A program made the translations under genes and the position numbers. Below the pieces are notes generated by a model. It was not told where the DNA came from. It made no database searches and saw nothing but the letters and a program-made list of their open reading frames with translations. From CBDUQN01 sp965369375 (GTDB lineage Bacteria > Krumholzibacteriota > Krumholzibacteriia > Krumholzibacteriales > Krumholzibacteriaceae), in NCBI GenBank assembly GCA_965369375.1, contig CBDUQN010000014.1, forward strand, positions 1 to 49,795: a DNA stretch of 49,795 nt, read 5' to 3'. This document shows positions 25,536 through 34,932 of this stretch, in pieces (position 1 is the stretch's first letter; the number at the start of each line of letters is the position of its first letter).

Positions 25536-28187
25536 TCACTTCACTTCCGGATCGAAATTGTCGATGAGCCACACATCCGATTGCTCCTCGATGAGCAGAT
25601 AGACGAGCGTGCGGCCGTCCATCGCCATGTCCAATACGTATGGATAGGCGGCGGTTATAAATGGAAGATCGATATATTTTTCCGGCTCGCCGCCGCCGCT
25701 CGGAACCTTGTAGATAGACTTTGCGGCAAAAGCCTCTTCGGAATCTAACTGCATGATATAGACCCATGCTCCATCCGTCGACCAGGTGATGGGGCCGGCG
25801 ATATGATCTGTGAGCATCCGAAAGGTGCCGTCCTCGACCGATACGATCCACGTCCGCATATGCTGTTGGCCGCCCTCGGGCCTGTTCCAGAAAAAGGCGA
25901 CGTGCTTCCCGTCCGGGGACCAGCACGGATCGAACATGTATCCCTCTGGAGGATTATCGATAAGCGGGCGGACGATGCCGCTTTCAGGATCGAGCAACTC
26001 TATGACACGCAATCCGCCCCGGCGGAATAGTATCTCCCTTCCCGGAGCCCAGACCAGCTCATCATCCGCCGGTTTGCCCCTGCTCGATTCGATCGGCTTT
26101 GGGGCGCCGCCGTCGACACCCACGATCCAAACTCCCATCACATTACCCTCGTCCGAGTAGAATGCAATCGTCTCACCGTCGGGCGACCATACAGGATTAA
26201 TGCTGATCGACTTCATGAATGTCAGTTGCCGCGGTTGCGGATCCGATTCCTCGAGCGACATAACATAGATATTCGTCGAGGACTCGTCTCCCATGGCAAA
26301 GGCGGTCCGGCTGCCGTCGGGCGAAATACTCCCTTTCGATTTCCAATTCGTTCCTGAAGTGAGTTGCCGTTTGTCGACCGTATAGCTTCCCTCTTCCCCG
26401 TCAACCGTCGCGAGAAAGAGATTGCGATTCGCCGTCATATGAACGTATGCGAACCGTTTCCCGTCTTGTGCAATCGAGTAGAAGCTGCCGAGCCCGGGAC
26501 CGCACGCGGAATGCAGGCTGGAAAGCACGCGAGCCGGTTCCCCGAGAGCTTTTCCCGTATTCTTATCGACGGCTATCTTCATCACGTCGAACACGAAATT
26601 CCCGCGCATCATGAGAGCAAAATAATATACCGCACTACCATCCGGCGCCCAACAGGGATGCATTATCATTTGCGATTCACCGTGCTCATTCTCGAAAATG
26701 ATATTCGGGTCCAAACCGTCGAACCGGGCGGTTTGAATAAGCCATGAGGTGCCGTCTTTGATCTGCATCAGAACGCGCTCACCATTCGGCGACCATGCCA
26801 GATAAATAATCACGCCCGCGACTCCCTCGATCGAAACGGTATCGGTTACACCCGCCGAGATATCGAGCACCTTGATCGTGTGATCATTCATGCCGACGTA
26901 CGCTATCCGGTTCCCGTCGGGCGACCAGGTGGAAGTAATCCAGGGAGAGTCGATGATCTCGCGCGGATTGCCGCCGAGCCGCGGCAGCAGATAGGTAGCC
27001 CCCTCGGCAAAGCTGGTAAAGGAGGAAAGGAGCAGATCGGCCCCGTCGGGCGACCAGCTTATGTTGAATACAAGCGTGGAGGAATAGATCTCGATGTTCG
27101 AACCGCTGCCGAGGTCCTTTACCCATACCTCGCTCATCCCATCACCGGCTCTCGTCGTGTAGGCGATATAGTTGCCGTCGGGACTGATCGTGCACTCCCC
27201 CACCCTTCCGGAGTATGTTATCTGACGGGACTCCGGCGGAGGAGCTTTTCCCCCTCGGTCCCGCAATATGTTTGCGGCAAGGAGCAAAACAACAATCACA
27301 CACGCGGCGAGGACAGCGTAGGGCATTATGTTTTTCTTTGGCGATGCGGGCTCAGCCGGCTTGCTCGATTCAACGAGTGTCTCGTTCAGCTTCTTGATAT
27401 CGCCGATCAGTTCCTCCGCCCTCTGGTACCGGGCATCCCTGTTCTTATCGAGCGTCTTTTTAACTATCCGCTCGAGACCCGTCGGAACGTCGGTGCGAAG
27501 ATTGCCGACCGGCTCTGCTTCGATATTGAGAATCGAGTACATCACCGCCTGCTCGTACTCGCCCGAAAACGGCTGCCGCCCGGTGAGCATCTCGTAGAGG
27601 ATGATACCGAGGGACCAGAGGTCGGTGCGGTGATCGACCTCCATACCCCGCGCCTGCTCGGGGCTCATGTATGCGACGGTGCCGAGTGTCGTCCCCGTCT
27701 TGGTCAGTTGCGCGCGGCCGGGAAATTTCGCGAGACCGAAATCCATGATCTTCGCCTGTCCCTTCGGCGTCACCATGATGTTTGACGGCTTGATATCGCG
27801 GTGTATGATACCCTTCTCGTGGGCTTCGTAAAGCCCGGATGCGATATCACCGGCTATGCTGATCGCTTCTTCGAGCTTCAATGGACCGCCCTTCAACTTC
27901 TCCTTGAGGCTTTCACCCTCTACGAAGGCCATTGCAATGAAGTAGTGCCCATCCGCCTCGTTGATTTCATGGATCGTGCAGATGTTCGGGTGGTCGAGAG
28001 AGGATGCGGCCCTTGCTTCGTATATGAATCGTTCACGCGCTTCCTCATCCCGCACGAGCTCGGGCGGGAGAAACTTGAGTGCCACGACACGTTCGAGCTT
28101 CGTATCCTCCGCCTTGTAAACGACCCCCATACCCCCGGAGCCGATTTTTTCGAGGATCTTGTAGTGGGCTATCGTCTTGCCGATCAT
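25536..28187 (-). CDS. Ser/Thr protein kinase F, membrane-anchored, TolB-like beta-propeller
   Basis: The protein has 883 residues from the MIG start (AGAGGT just upstream; the frame is open 15 codons further). The kinase domain is at 1-270 (IGSGGMGVVYKAED, Lys38, HRDIKPSNIM at 129-138, DFGLAK at 149, MSPEQ). The membrane helix is at about 287-307 (NIMPYAVLAACVIVVLLLAA). The remaining about 570 residues form a PD40/TolB-type propeller, visible as ten SPDG-like repeats: ISPDGNYIAYTT, WSPDGADLLLSS, WSPDGNRIAYVG, WSPNGERVLMQI, WAPDGSAVYYFA, ISPDGSRTAFAM, WSPDGETIAFYS, WAPGREILFRRG, WSPDGKHVAFFW and WSTDGAWVYIMQ. Such propellers usually bind peptides or proteins outside the membrane. It is the first kinase of the array, 13 nt after the YihY/BrkB gene, so probably cotranscribed with it. 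Confidence 0.92.
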   Translation of the reverse strand: MIGKTIAHYKILEKIGSGGMGVVYKAEDTKLERVVALKFLPPELVRDEEARERFIYEARAASSLDHPNICTIHEINEADGHYFIAMAFVEGESLKEKLKGGPLKLEEAISIAGDIASGLYEAHEKGIIHRDIKPSNIMVTPKGQAKIMDFGLAKFPGRAQLTKTGTTLGTVAYMSPEQARGMEVDHRTDLWSLGIILYEMLTGRQPFSGEYEQAVMYSILNIEAEPVGNLRTDVPTGLERIVKKTLDKNRDARYQRAEELIGDIKKLNETLVESSKPAEPASPKKNIMPYAVLAACVIVVLLLAANILRDRGGKAPPPESRQITYSGRVGECTISPDGNYIAYTTRAGDGMSEVWVKDLGSGSNIEIYSSTLVFNISWSPDGADLLLSSFTSFAEGATYLLPRLGGNPREIIDSPWITSTWSPDGNRIAYVGMNDHTIKVLDISAGVTDTVSIEGVAGVIIYLAWSPNGERVLMQIKDGTSWLIQTARFDGLDPNIIFENEHGESQMIMHPCWAPDGSAVYYFALMMRGNFVFDVMKIAVDKNTGKALGEPARVLSSLHSACGPGLGSFYSIAQDGKRFAYVHMTANRNLFLATVDGEEGSYTVDKRQLTSGTNWKSKGSISPDGSRTAFAMGDESSTNIYVMSLEESDPQPRQLTFMKSISINPVWSPDGETIAFYSDEGNVMGVWIVGVDGGAPKPIESSRGKPADDELVWAPGREILFRRGGLRVIELLDPESGIVRPLIDNPPEGYMFDPCWSPDGKHVAFFWNRPEGGQQHMRTWIVSVEDGTFRMLTDHIAGPITWSTDGAWVYIMQLDSEEAFAAKSIYKVPSGGGEPEKYIDLPFITAAYPYVLDMAMDGRTLVYLLIEEQSDVWLIDNFDPEVK

Positions 28188-28200
28188 AAGACCTCTATTG

Positions 28201-29091
28201 TTACTGCACATCCTGTCTCTCGGCGGTCCCATAAACCAGTGAACACGCCTTGGTGATCTCGGCGCCGAAGAGGAAGATCATCGCGGACCAGTAGACCCAG
28301 AGAAGTACGACGATGAGCGAGCTGGCCGCTCCATAAAACGAAGCAACGATAGTTTTTGATAGATAGAAGGCAATCAGCTTGTTACTGATTACGAAGAAAA
28401 TTGCCGTAACAATCGCGCCGCACCACACGTGCCGCCATTCGATGCTGGCATCGGGAAGAATCTTGTAGAGCAGGGCGAAGAGCACACTGATTACGATTGG
28501 CGAAACAATGAGGGGAATATACGGCAGAAACTTTTCCGCCGCGGGGAACGTCTGAAGGAGGTAATTTTCGGGAATCGCTTTAAAAGCGCTCGAAGCAAGC
28601 GAAATGTAGAACCATAAGCCGAGAATGAGCACCATCACGAACGCCAGGGATCGTCGTCTGATGAGTCTCAGTATACCTTGTAGAATGCCGCCCCTCTTCT
28701 CCAGCGGTATCCCCCAGATTGCATTCAACGACAAGATCAAACGCTGGAATACACCAGAGGCGAAGATGATAAGCAGCATGACCGTGCCGCCGCCGATGGC
28801 GACCGTCTGGCGGGTTCCTATCTCGGCGCTGCGGATGATGCTCTGCACCGCCAGCGCCGCACGCTCCCCCGCCGTATCTTTAATTTGGGTGACGATCTCC
28901 GTCTCCACCACATCCACACCGAAAATCATGCTGAAGGCGCCGACGAGGAGAATCAGGAGTGGTGCGAGCGACAGGATGGCGGTATAGGAAAGCGCCGCTG
29001 CCATCGCCGGCACGTCGTCGTCCGACCAGGCCTTGAATGCCTCTTTTATGAGCCGCCAGATAGTTTTTGGATGAAATCTCATGCTGTGCAA
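28201..29091 (-). CDS. YihY/BrkB-family inner-membrane protein
   Basis: The 296-residue integral membrane protein has about six hydrophobic helices (for example AALSYTAILSLAPLLILLVG and LLWVYWSAMIFLFGAEITK). The family core motifs include FFVISNKLIAFYLSKT and GAASSLIVVLLWVYWSA. The family was once called ribonuclease BN by mistake; its transport or envelope role remains unclear. The first in-frame codon with a well spaced Shine-Dalgarno (GGAG, 7 nt) is TTG at 29091; an ATG nine nt later (29082) is an alternative. It heads the kinase array and is divergent from the clan-CD-like lipoprotein gene, leaving only about 60 bp for both promoters. Confidence 0.85.
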   Translation of the reverse strand: MHSMRFHPKTIWRLIKEAFKAWSDDDVPAMAAALSYTAILSLAPLLILLVGAFSMIFGVDVVETEIVTQIKDTAGERAALAVQSIIRSAEIGTRQTVAIGGGTVMLLIIFASGVFQRLILSLNAIWGIPLEKRGGILQGILRLIRRRSLAFVMVLILGLWFYISLASSAFKAIPENYLLQTFPAAEKFLPYIPLIVSPIVISVLFALLYKILPDASIEWRHVWCGAIVTAIFFVISNKLIAFYLSKTIVASFYGAASSLIVVLLWVYWSAMIFLFGAEITKACSLVYGTAERQDVQ

Positions 29092-29152
29092 TACTATACT
29101 CCATTATCTACCTATGCAACAAGACTTCCTTTTTGATCGAAAGGGGGATGCC

Positions 29153-30256
29153 GTGACGAACCTGGAGATCAAATTCACACGGCTCGCCATCATAGTTCTA
29201 CTCGCTACGCTCCTCACGATTAACGGGTGCAAGCGTGAGCTGAGAGTCACACTCTCCGAGCTCAATCCAAAGCAGGGAGACAACGTCGAGATAACGATCG
29301 ACGACGCCGAGCGGGACGAAGTGGACATAGTCGAGTACCGCATCAACGACCTGTCGGGGACGATCACAACGCTCCCCAACACACTGACGATAGACGCCTG
29401 CAAGAGAAGCCCGGGTTACTACCCGACCGAGCTTTCGATCTGGGTCCGCACTACATACGAGGATGGAGAAACCGATGAATTGACCCGTAGTTACGATCTC
29501 ACCACCGGGAGGGTCGTCCGCGAGGACGGAGACCTGACGTTCGGGATATACGTCGCGCATGAAAGCGCCGGCAAACGCGAAAAGCTATGGTCGGGGATGG
29601 CGAACGCCTTCCAGAAGGAATTCGACAGCTATGCGGACGCACAGTACTTCTGGGCGCACCCCGATCTCTACAAGATCAATGCGATAGCATTCGCAAACAG
29701 CGTCGACCTTCTCATTTCGTTCGGTCACGGGTATCCGCACTGGTACTGGGCCGGCAAGAACGATACCGACTGGGTCGACCTCTCCACGACCGAGTACGGC
29801 AGCTTCGTTCCGTGCCGCGAGACGGGCGACCTCGAGTATTTCGCCGCATCCTCCTGCAGCCTCCTCGCGCTTCGAAACGACGGGTCGGGTGTTCCCTTCT
29901 GGGACTACTGGTTCCATCGCGAGGGAACGCACATCTGGGAACGGCCCTTTTCGGGTTTGCACATGGTGTGCGGATTCCGGTCGAAACATAACTACACCTA
30001 CTGGTACTGGAAACGCTGGAAGAGCTCGAGCGAGGCATTCTTCAGGCGCTTCGCCTCGTATCTCGACAACGACAAGAAGGTGCTCGAAGCATGGATGGAA
30101 GCAGCAGCAGATAAACTGTCATTCAAGAATGGAAACAATCGGACGGCCGTCATCTATATCGAAATCTACCGTAACGATATCATCACAACGGCGCGTGAAG
30201 ATTATATACACCGAAATCCGGAATACGCCCGGCGCTGGATCGAATTCTACGAATAG
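29153..30256 (+). CDS. Lipoprotein with clan-CD/gingipain-like C-terminal domain (DUF6345-like)
   Basis: The protein has 367 residues from a GTG with AAGGGGG 5 nt upstream; an in-frame ATG at 29114 lacks such a site. A leader with lipobox INGC puts the lipidated Cys at about 26. An immunoglobulin-like beta segment covers about 30-125. From FGIYVAHESAGKREKLWSGM onward the sequence resembles the domain I know as DUF6345. LLISFGHGYPHWYW holds a His-Gly (about 192) and LEYFAASSCSLLAL holds a Cys (about 235). In clan CD cysteine peptidases (caspase, gingipain) a hydrophobic strand ending His-Gly and a second ending in Cys form the catalytic dyad. The peptidase role is inferred from that layout. 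Start of a three-gene exported-protein operon. Confidence 0.72.
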   Translation: MTNLEIKFTRLAIIVLLATLLTINGCKRELRVTLSELNPKQGDNVEITIDDAERDEVDIVEYRINDLSGTITTLPNTLTIDACKRSPGYYPTELSIWVRTTYEDGETDELTRSYDLTTGRVVREDGDLTFGIYVAHESAGKREKLWSGMANAFQKEFDSYADAQYFWAHPDLYKINAIAFANSVDLLISFGHGYPHWYWAGKNDTDWVDLSTTEYGSFVPCRETGDLEYFAASSCSLLALRNDGSGVPFWDYWFHREGTHIWERPFSGLHMVCGFRSKHNYTYWYWKRWKSSSEAFFRRFASYLDNDKKVLEAWMEAAADKLSFKNGNNRTAVIYIEIYRNDIITTAREDYIHRNPEYARRWIEFYE

Positions 30257-30275
30257 AAACAGGGAGAATGCTGAT

Positions 30276-31253
30276 ATGAAAAAAGTGGTCATTTTAGAAA
30301 CGGTAATCATTGCTTCGTTGCTCATACCTCTCATTTCCAGCGCCGATGTCACCATTTCCGGAGAGATACGCAGCGATATCGCACGCATTCTCGAAAATCC
30401 GGTGCCGGTCTACAAACTCGACCTCTCGGCCAACAGCACGAACTTCAAGCATATGGACAAATGGTTCAGCCGCTACATCGACTTCGGTAAAGCGGAACGG
30501 AGGAAGGAAAAACGAGCCGAAGAGGAGTTCTACCGGATCACGCTGACCGAAAACAACCCCATCGCCGCCAAGGTAAGCGGGAGCGGCGTCAGGCCGCGGG
30601 GTGAGTACGAGATCTGGTATGTCAAGGAGCCGCGCTCGCGTATCTTTGTAAAGGAAATCCGCGTTCCGTCCAAAAAGAACCTGCCCGAAACGGAGGTCAT
30701 CGATCTCGGAGAGGATTTCATCACCGGGTATAATTTCTGCCGCATAACCGATCTCGACCGCATGTACGATCCGGTCGTCGTATCGAGAAGACGAATGCCG
30801 CTCAGGGACGACGTCAGGGAAAGCGACAAGGAGACCTATTATCACTCCGTCGAATTCAGGAGGGAATTCGCCGGCCATGAGGTCGTCAATTCGAAACAGT
30901 CGGTCGATATCCATCCGGATACGAAAGAGGTCCTCGCCTACCGGAACATCACCTGGACGCCGGTGAAGGAGGACTCGGGCGAGCTCAAGAGCTACATCTC
31001 CCTGGGACGATTGATCGACGACATCGAATCAGCCTTCAAAGACGAGGATATCTCATTTACCGTCGTTAAGGTCGAAGCGGGAATGTTTCAGACCGATGTC
31101 CGCATGTTTCCCGTCCTGCTCGTCCATGCGAAAGAAACGCCCGAACCGCGCAACTATTCGCCGGAGGAACCGGCCCTCATCCTGCCGCTCGTCGAATTCA
31201 CCAAACTCGATACGGATGAGACGAGCGTCAGAGAACCGAAATCGAAACGATAG
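30276..31253 (+). CDS. Exported protein of unknown function
   Basis: The 325-residue product starts at ATG 30276 with AGGGAGA upstream. The frame is open far further upstream only because it overlaps the previous gene out of phase. It has a signal peptide (ILETVIIASLLIPLISSADV) and no further membrane helix. The mature protein is rich in charged residues and beta-type segments, for example VSGSGVRPRGEYEIWYVKEP and YHSVEFRREFAGHEVVNSKQ. The middle (AGHEVVNSKQSVDIHPDTKEV) is reminiscent of fungalysin/thermolysin propeptide-like folds (FTP), but similarity is weak and no function is assigned. It lies 19 nt after the clan-CD-like lipoprotein gene and 33 nt before the dipeptidase gene, which suggests it accompanies two hydrolases. 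Confidence 0.7.
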   Translation: MKKVVILETVIIASLLIPLISSADVTISGEIRSDIARILENPVPVYKLDLSANSTNFKHMDKWFSRYIDFGKAERRKEKRAEEEFYRITLTENNPIAAKVSGSGVRPRGEYEIWYVKEPRSRIFVKEIRVPSKKNLPETEVIDLGEDFITGYNFCRITDLDRMYDPVVVSRRRMPLRDDVRESDKETYYHSVEFRREFAGHEVVNSKQSVDIHPDTKEVLAYRNITWTPVKEDSGELKSYISLGRLIDDIESAFKDEDISFTVVKVEAGMFQTDVRMFPVLLVHAKETPEPRNYSPEEPALILPLVEFTKLDTDETSVREPKSKR

Positions 31254-31286
31254 CTCAGCAGCAATGGATTTAACAGGAGAGACGAA

Positions 31287-32921
31287 ATGAAGAAAGCCGC
31301 AGCCATAGTCACTGCACTTTTCAGCGCTGTTATCGTTCTCTGCACGCATGCCCACGCCTGCACCAATTTTATCGTGACAAAGGGCGCCTCCGCCGACGGC
31401 TCGGTCATGATCACCTATACCTGCGATGGTGAATTCCATCCTCACATGCGCTACTATCCGGCCTCCGATCACGAACCGGACGAATATGTCGAGATCAAGG
31501 ATTGGAGCGGGAATGTGCGCGGCACGGTGAAGCAGGTCCCTCACACATACGCCGTTATCTACCTGATGAACGAGCACCAGGTGGTGATCGGCGAGACCAC
31601 ATTCACCGGACGCGAGGAGTGCATCAATCCCGACGGACTGCTGCACTACTGGTGGCTGATGCGTCTCGCGCTCCTGCGGGCGAAGACGGCGCGGGAGGCG
31701 GTCGAGGTGATCGCGGCACTCGTCGACGAGTACGGGTACGCGAGCGAGGGAGAATCTATCTCGATCGGCGATCCCGATGAAGCATGGTTGATGGAGATCA
31801 TCGGTCCCGGACCCGGCGGAAAGGGAGCAAACTGGGTGGCCGCGAAAATACCGGACGGGTACATATGCGCACACGCAAACAAGGCACGAATCGGCGCGTT
31901 CCCCCTCGATGACAAGAAAAACTGTCTCCATTCCGACAGCGTCATCGACTTTGCAATCGAGAAGGGATACTACGACCCGGCTTCCGGCAAGCCTTTCAAT
32001 TTTCACGAAGCGTACTGCCCGGCCGGCCGGCAGAAGCTGCGCTATACGGCGACAAGGGTATGGAGCATCTTCCGCCGCGCGGCGCCGTCTCGTGAATGGC
32101 CGACCGACTATCACCGTGGCGTCGAGGGCGCTGAACCCTGCCCCCTCTGGATCAAACCGGATAAAAAGCTATCGCGAATGGATGTATTCGATCTCATGCG
32201 GGATCACTACGAGGGAACCGATTATGATATGACCAAAGGCGTCGACGCGGGCCCGTTCGGAACACCCAACCGGTGGCGCCCGATGACCTGGAATGTCGAC
32301 GGCGCCGATTACACATGGGAACGGCCGATATCAACCCAGCAGACCGGGTTCTCGTTCGTTTCCCAGTCACGCTCATGGCTGCCCGATCCAATCGGCGGTG
32401 TTTTGTGGTACGGCGTCGATGATACCTACTTCACCTGTTACGTTCCCTTCTACTGCGGGATCAACGCGGTGCCGGACTCCTACACCAAGGGCAGCCTCGG
32501 AAAATTTTCATGGGATTCCGCCTGGTGGGTGTTCAACTTCGTCGCGAACTTCGCCAACCTCAAGTATTCATACATGAAAGAGGATATTCAGAAGGTGCAG
32601 AAAGAGCTCGAGGAAACCTTCGACGCATTGCAGCCAATAGTCGAGAAGACGGCAGCCGGGCTCTACGCGAAAGACCCCGGGCTGATGACGACCTATCTTA
32701 CCGATTACTCGAACAGTCACGCAGACATGGTCGTGAAACGCTACCGGGAACTCGGCGAGCTGCTGATCAGGAAATACAACGACGGGTACGTGCAGAACGA
32801 GGACGGGCGCCCCAAGGAGGTCGGCTACCCCGAATCGTGGTACCGCGAGATCATCCGCGCGAGGCCGGAGCAATTCAGGATCGAGACCGGAGATACGCTC
32901 GAGACCGACCTTCCGTATTGA
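31287..32921 (+). CDS. Secreted peptidase C69 (dipeptidase, PepD family)
   Basis: The 544-residue N-terminal-nucleophile hydrolase is made as a precursor. The signal peptide ends HAHA and the mature chain would start at Cys25 in ACTNFIVTKGASADGS, the C69 active-site pattern in which cleavage frees the catalytic cysteine. Family segments follow: VIGETTFTGREE, AREAVEVIAALVDEYGYASE, ISIGDPDEAWLMEIIGPG and GAEPCPLWIKPDKKLSRMDVF. The enzyme probably splits dipeptides or short peptides in the periplasm. ACAGGAGAGACGAA just before the ATG supplies the ribosome binding site. Together with the two upstream exported proteins it forms an apparent peptide-processing set. It is convergent with the serine hydrolase gene; the 119-bp spacer shows no clear terminator. 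Confidence 0.9.
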   Translation: MKKAAAIVTALFSAVIVLCTHAHACTNFIVTKGASADGSVMITYTCDGEFHPHMRYYPASDHEPDEYVEIKDWSGNVRGTVKQVPHTYAVIYLMNEHQVVIGETTFTGREECINPDGLLHYWWLMRLALLRAKTAREAVEVIAALVDEYGYASEGESISIGDPDEAWLMEIIGPGPGGKGANWVAAKIPDGYICAHANKARIGAFPLDDKKNCLHSDSVIDFAIEKGYYDPASGKPFNFHEAYCPAGRQKLRYTATRVWSIFRRAAPSREWPTDYHRGVEGAEPCPLWIKPDKKLSRMDVFDLMRDHYEGTDYDMTKGVDAGPFGTPNRWRPMTWNVDGADYTWERPISTQQTGFSFVSQSRSWLPDPIGGVLWYGVDDTYFTCYVPFYCGINAVPDSYTKGSLGKFSWDSAWWVFNFVANFANLKYSYMKEDIQKVQKELEETFDALQPIVEKTAAGLYAKDPGLMTTYLTDYSNSHADMVVKRYRELGELLIRKYNDGYVQNEDGRPKEVGYPESWYREIIRARPEQFRIETGDTLETDLPY

Positions 32922-33040
32922 TAAACCGTGCCCCGCGATTCCCGGACCCGGAAGGTGCAGCGAGACAATGATATCGGATTGATATTCTTCGGGCTGCTCT
33001 CGCCTCCACGTCCATTGCGATAAATTGGATTGGCGGCAGG

Positions 33041-34810
33041 TCAGTTAGTCCTCAACGATTCATCCCGGGAGCCGTTCTCGTAGAGACCGATGAGTTTTAC
33101 GGGATTGCCGCTGTCGTCAAACTCGACCTTCAGCTTGAAGAAGACCGTTCCCTCCAATATGAAGGTATCCCTCGCAAGAGCGCTCAGCGGCCTGGGCTCC
33201 GTGCTGCCGGTATTCTCACGAAAATAGTAGAGCGTATCTTTTTCCACGCTCAGATGCCGGGTTTCGTAGTTGCCGGCCAGTTTATTGAGATAGACCTCGT
33301 CGAGTTGAAGCGGCTCTTCGAGCGCCTTGATATAATCCATGGCCCACTCGACCCCGGCGGCCTCGACCGAGTCCTCCGCGGCTTCGAGAGATCTTTTGTA
33401 TAATCCCCTCGCCCGGTCATATTCGCCTGCCCCGAGCCAGGCCCTTGCAAGATTGAACATGGCCCTCCCCGAGCGTGGACGCCCTTCGAGATTGCATTCA
33501 TAGATCGCAATGGCTTCGGCGAACATTCTCTGCTCCTCGAAGAGACCACCGATGGCGCTCAGTCTCTCCTGGGTGAATGTTTCCGGGTATTGCTTTATCA
33601 GCCCGGGCAGCTTTATTCTCGCCGCATCGGGGCCGTTATCCTTCAAATCCCAAACCACCGTGTACAGTGGCGAATCGTAGGGCAAGTACTCGAGAGCCGT
33701 GTTGCCGAGGGCCCGGCCGCCGATACTCCGGGCAACAAGATCGCCGCAGATAGCGAGACCGTGGAAGCTGTTCGTCAGGTAGACCACACCGGTACCATGG
33801 CCGGGATAAGCGATGATATAATTACGAAATATGCCATAGTCACCCCACTGCCAGAAAGCGGTGCCGTTGCCGTCGTTCTGGAGGCCGAAGCCGAGGCTCC
33901 ACTCGAGGTTCCATTCGTCATTCATATTGATAAAGGATGTGAGCATCTCCTTGTGCGTTTCACTTGTAAGCCCCTCGCCATTCATCACGGCGCAGACAAA
34001 GCGTGCATATTCCCCCGCTGTGGTGTAGAGAGTGGCCGCCGCATGGGCCTCGGTGCGTTTTCGAAAATCCTGGGGTTGGCCGAATGCATCATGTCCGTTG
34101 GACATCGTCTTCTCATACCCGTCTCTCCATACCATGCAGCTTCTCTTCATCCCGAGCGGTTTCAGAACATACTCATCGATAACAATATCCAGGGATTTCC
34201 CCTTCATATACTCCACAACTTTCTGCAGGAAATAATAGCCGGCGGCGGAGTATTTCCACTTCGAACCCGGCTCGAAAAAGAGCGGGTAGGGTGCGCCTCC
34301 CTCGCCGTGCGGTGTGCCGGCGGAATGACTGAGCACATGGCGCGCAGTGATCTTTTCAAACCAATCGAGGCGGAATCCCTCTTCATCCAGGGAATGCCCA
34401 AGCTCCTGTTCCACCTGTTCGCGGGGCAGGTAGCAGAGGAGCGGTGTATCGAGGTCGATCAGCCCTTCATCGACCATCTTTATCACGGCGAAGGCAAAGA
34501 GCGGTTTGGTCAAAGAGGCGGCTTCGAAGATCGTCTCGACCGTGACGGGTCCGCCGGTCGCACTACTCTTGTTGCCGTACCCCTTTTCGTAGACGACTTT
34601 TCCGTTCCTGATCAGGGCGATCTGCAGCCCCTCAATCCGGACCTTCTCCATCAGCTCCGGAATACCCGTCTCCAAATCGGAAATAACAGTCTTGATATCT
34701 CTGTCGAGGAGCAGCGGGGCCTGATCTTCAGAACAGAGAGCGCCGTTTAGCGGCAGGGTGAGTTGCCCGGCAATAATCAAAACAAGACAGAATAGTCCCG
34801 CCATCTTCAT
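33041..34810 (-). CDS. Exported beta-lactamase-fold serine hydrolase with C-terminal TPR
   Basis: The 589-residue protein (ATG 34810, with GAGGAG 8 nt upstream; other in-frame starts lie at 34816 and 34843) has a signal peptide (LFCLVLIIAGQLTLPLNGALC). A class C beta-lactamase/DD-peptidase-like domain follows at about 45-390. It has SLTK (Ser99 to Lys102) as the SxxK nucleophile motif, YSAAGY at about 187 as the YxN-like block, and HGTG near residue 340 in place of KTG. The hydrolysed bond is unknown: this family holds esterases, peptidases and beta-lactamases. A TPR-like pair lies at about 415-475 (AIAIYECNLEGRPRSGRAMF). The last about 90 residues form a beta domain seen in related proteins after the catalytic part (YETRHLSVEKDTLYYFRE). 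It stands alone, convergent with the C69 gene. Confidence 0.85.
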   Translation of the reverse strand: MKMAGLFCLVLIIAGQLTLPLNGALCSEDQAPLLLDRDIKTVISDLETGIPELMEKVRIEGLQIALIRNGKVVYEKGYGNKSSATGGPVTVETIFEAASLTKPLFAFAVIKMVDEGLIDLDTPLLCYLPREQVEQELGHSLDEEGFRLDWFEKITARHVLSHSAGTPHGEGGAPYPLFFEPGSKWKYSAAGYYFLQKVVEYMKGKSLDIVIDEYVLKPLGMKRSCMVWRDGYEKTMSNGHDAFGQPQDFRKRTEAHAAATLYTTAGEYARFVCAVMNGEGLTSETHKEMLTSFINMNDEWNLEWSLGFGLQNDGNGTAFWQWGDYGIFRNYIIAYPGHGTGVVYLTNSFHGLAICGDLVARSIGGRALGNTALEYLPYDSPLYTVVWDLKDNGPDAARIKLPGLIKQYPETFTQERLSAIGGLFEEQRMFAEAIAIYECNLEGRPRSGRAMFNLARAWLGAGEYDRARGLYKRSLEAAEDSVEAAGVEWAMDYIKALEEPLQLDEVYLNKLAGNYETRHLSVEKDTLYYFRENTGSTEPRPLSALARDTFILEGTVFFKLKVEFDDSGNPVKLIGLYENGSRDESLRTN

Positions 34811-34932
34811 GGTCATACTCCTCCCCTCTCGAGTGCATATCATTCTTTATTGATAAAACGAAAAGGCGGGAGATTTGTTACATGCGCCGGGGGATCAATT
34901 GAATACAATAGATAAAAATAGGGAGGTCCGTG

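Noticed and set aside
28201..29091. Ribonuclease BN
   Set aside because: The YihY/BrkB membrane family was misnamed; the sequence is an integral membrane protein with no nuclease motif.
29889..30275. N-terminal extension of about 129 residues on the exported protein at 30276
   Set aside because: It overlaps the previous gene out of phase, is low-complexity Arg/Ser/Thr, and the ATG at 30276 has its own Shine-Dalgarno and signal peptide.
31053..32114. Long minus-strand frame (353 codons) opposite the exported protein and C69 genes
   Set aside because: It is a GC-driven antisense frame of two clearly identified genes with no recognisable motif.
33590..34750. Plus-strand frame of 386 codons opposite the serine hydrolase
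   Set aside because: The opposite strand holds SLTK and YSAAGY motifs and a signal peptide; this frame has none.
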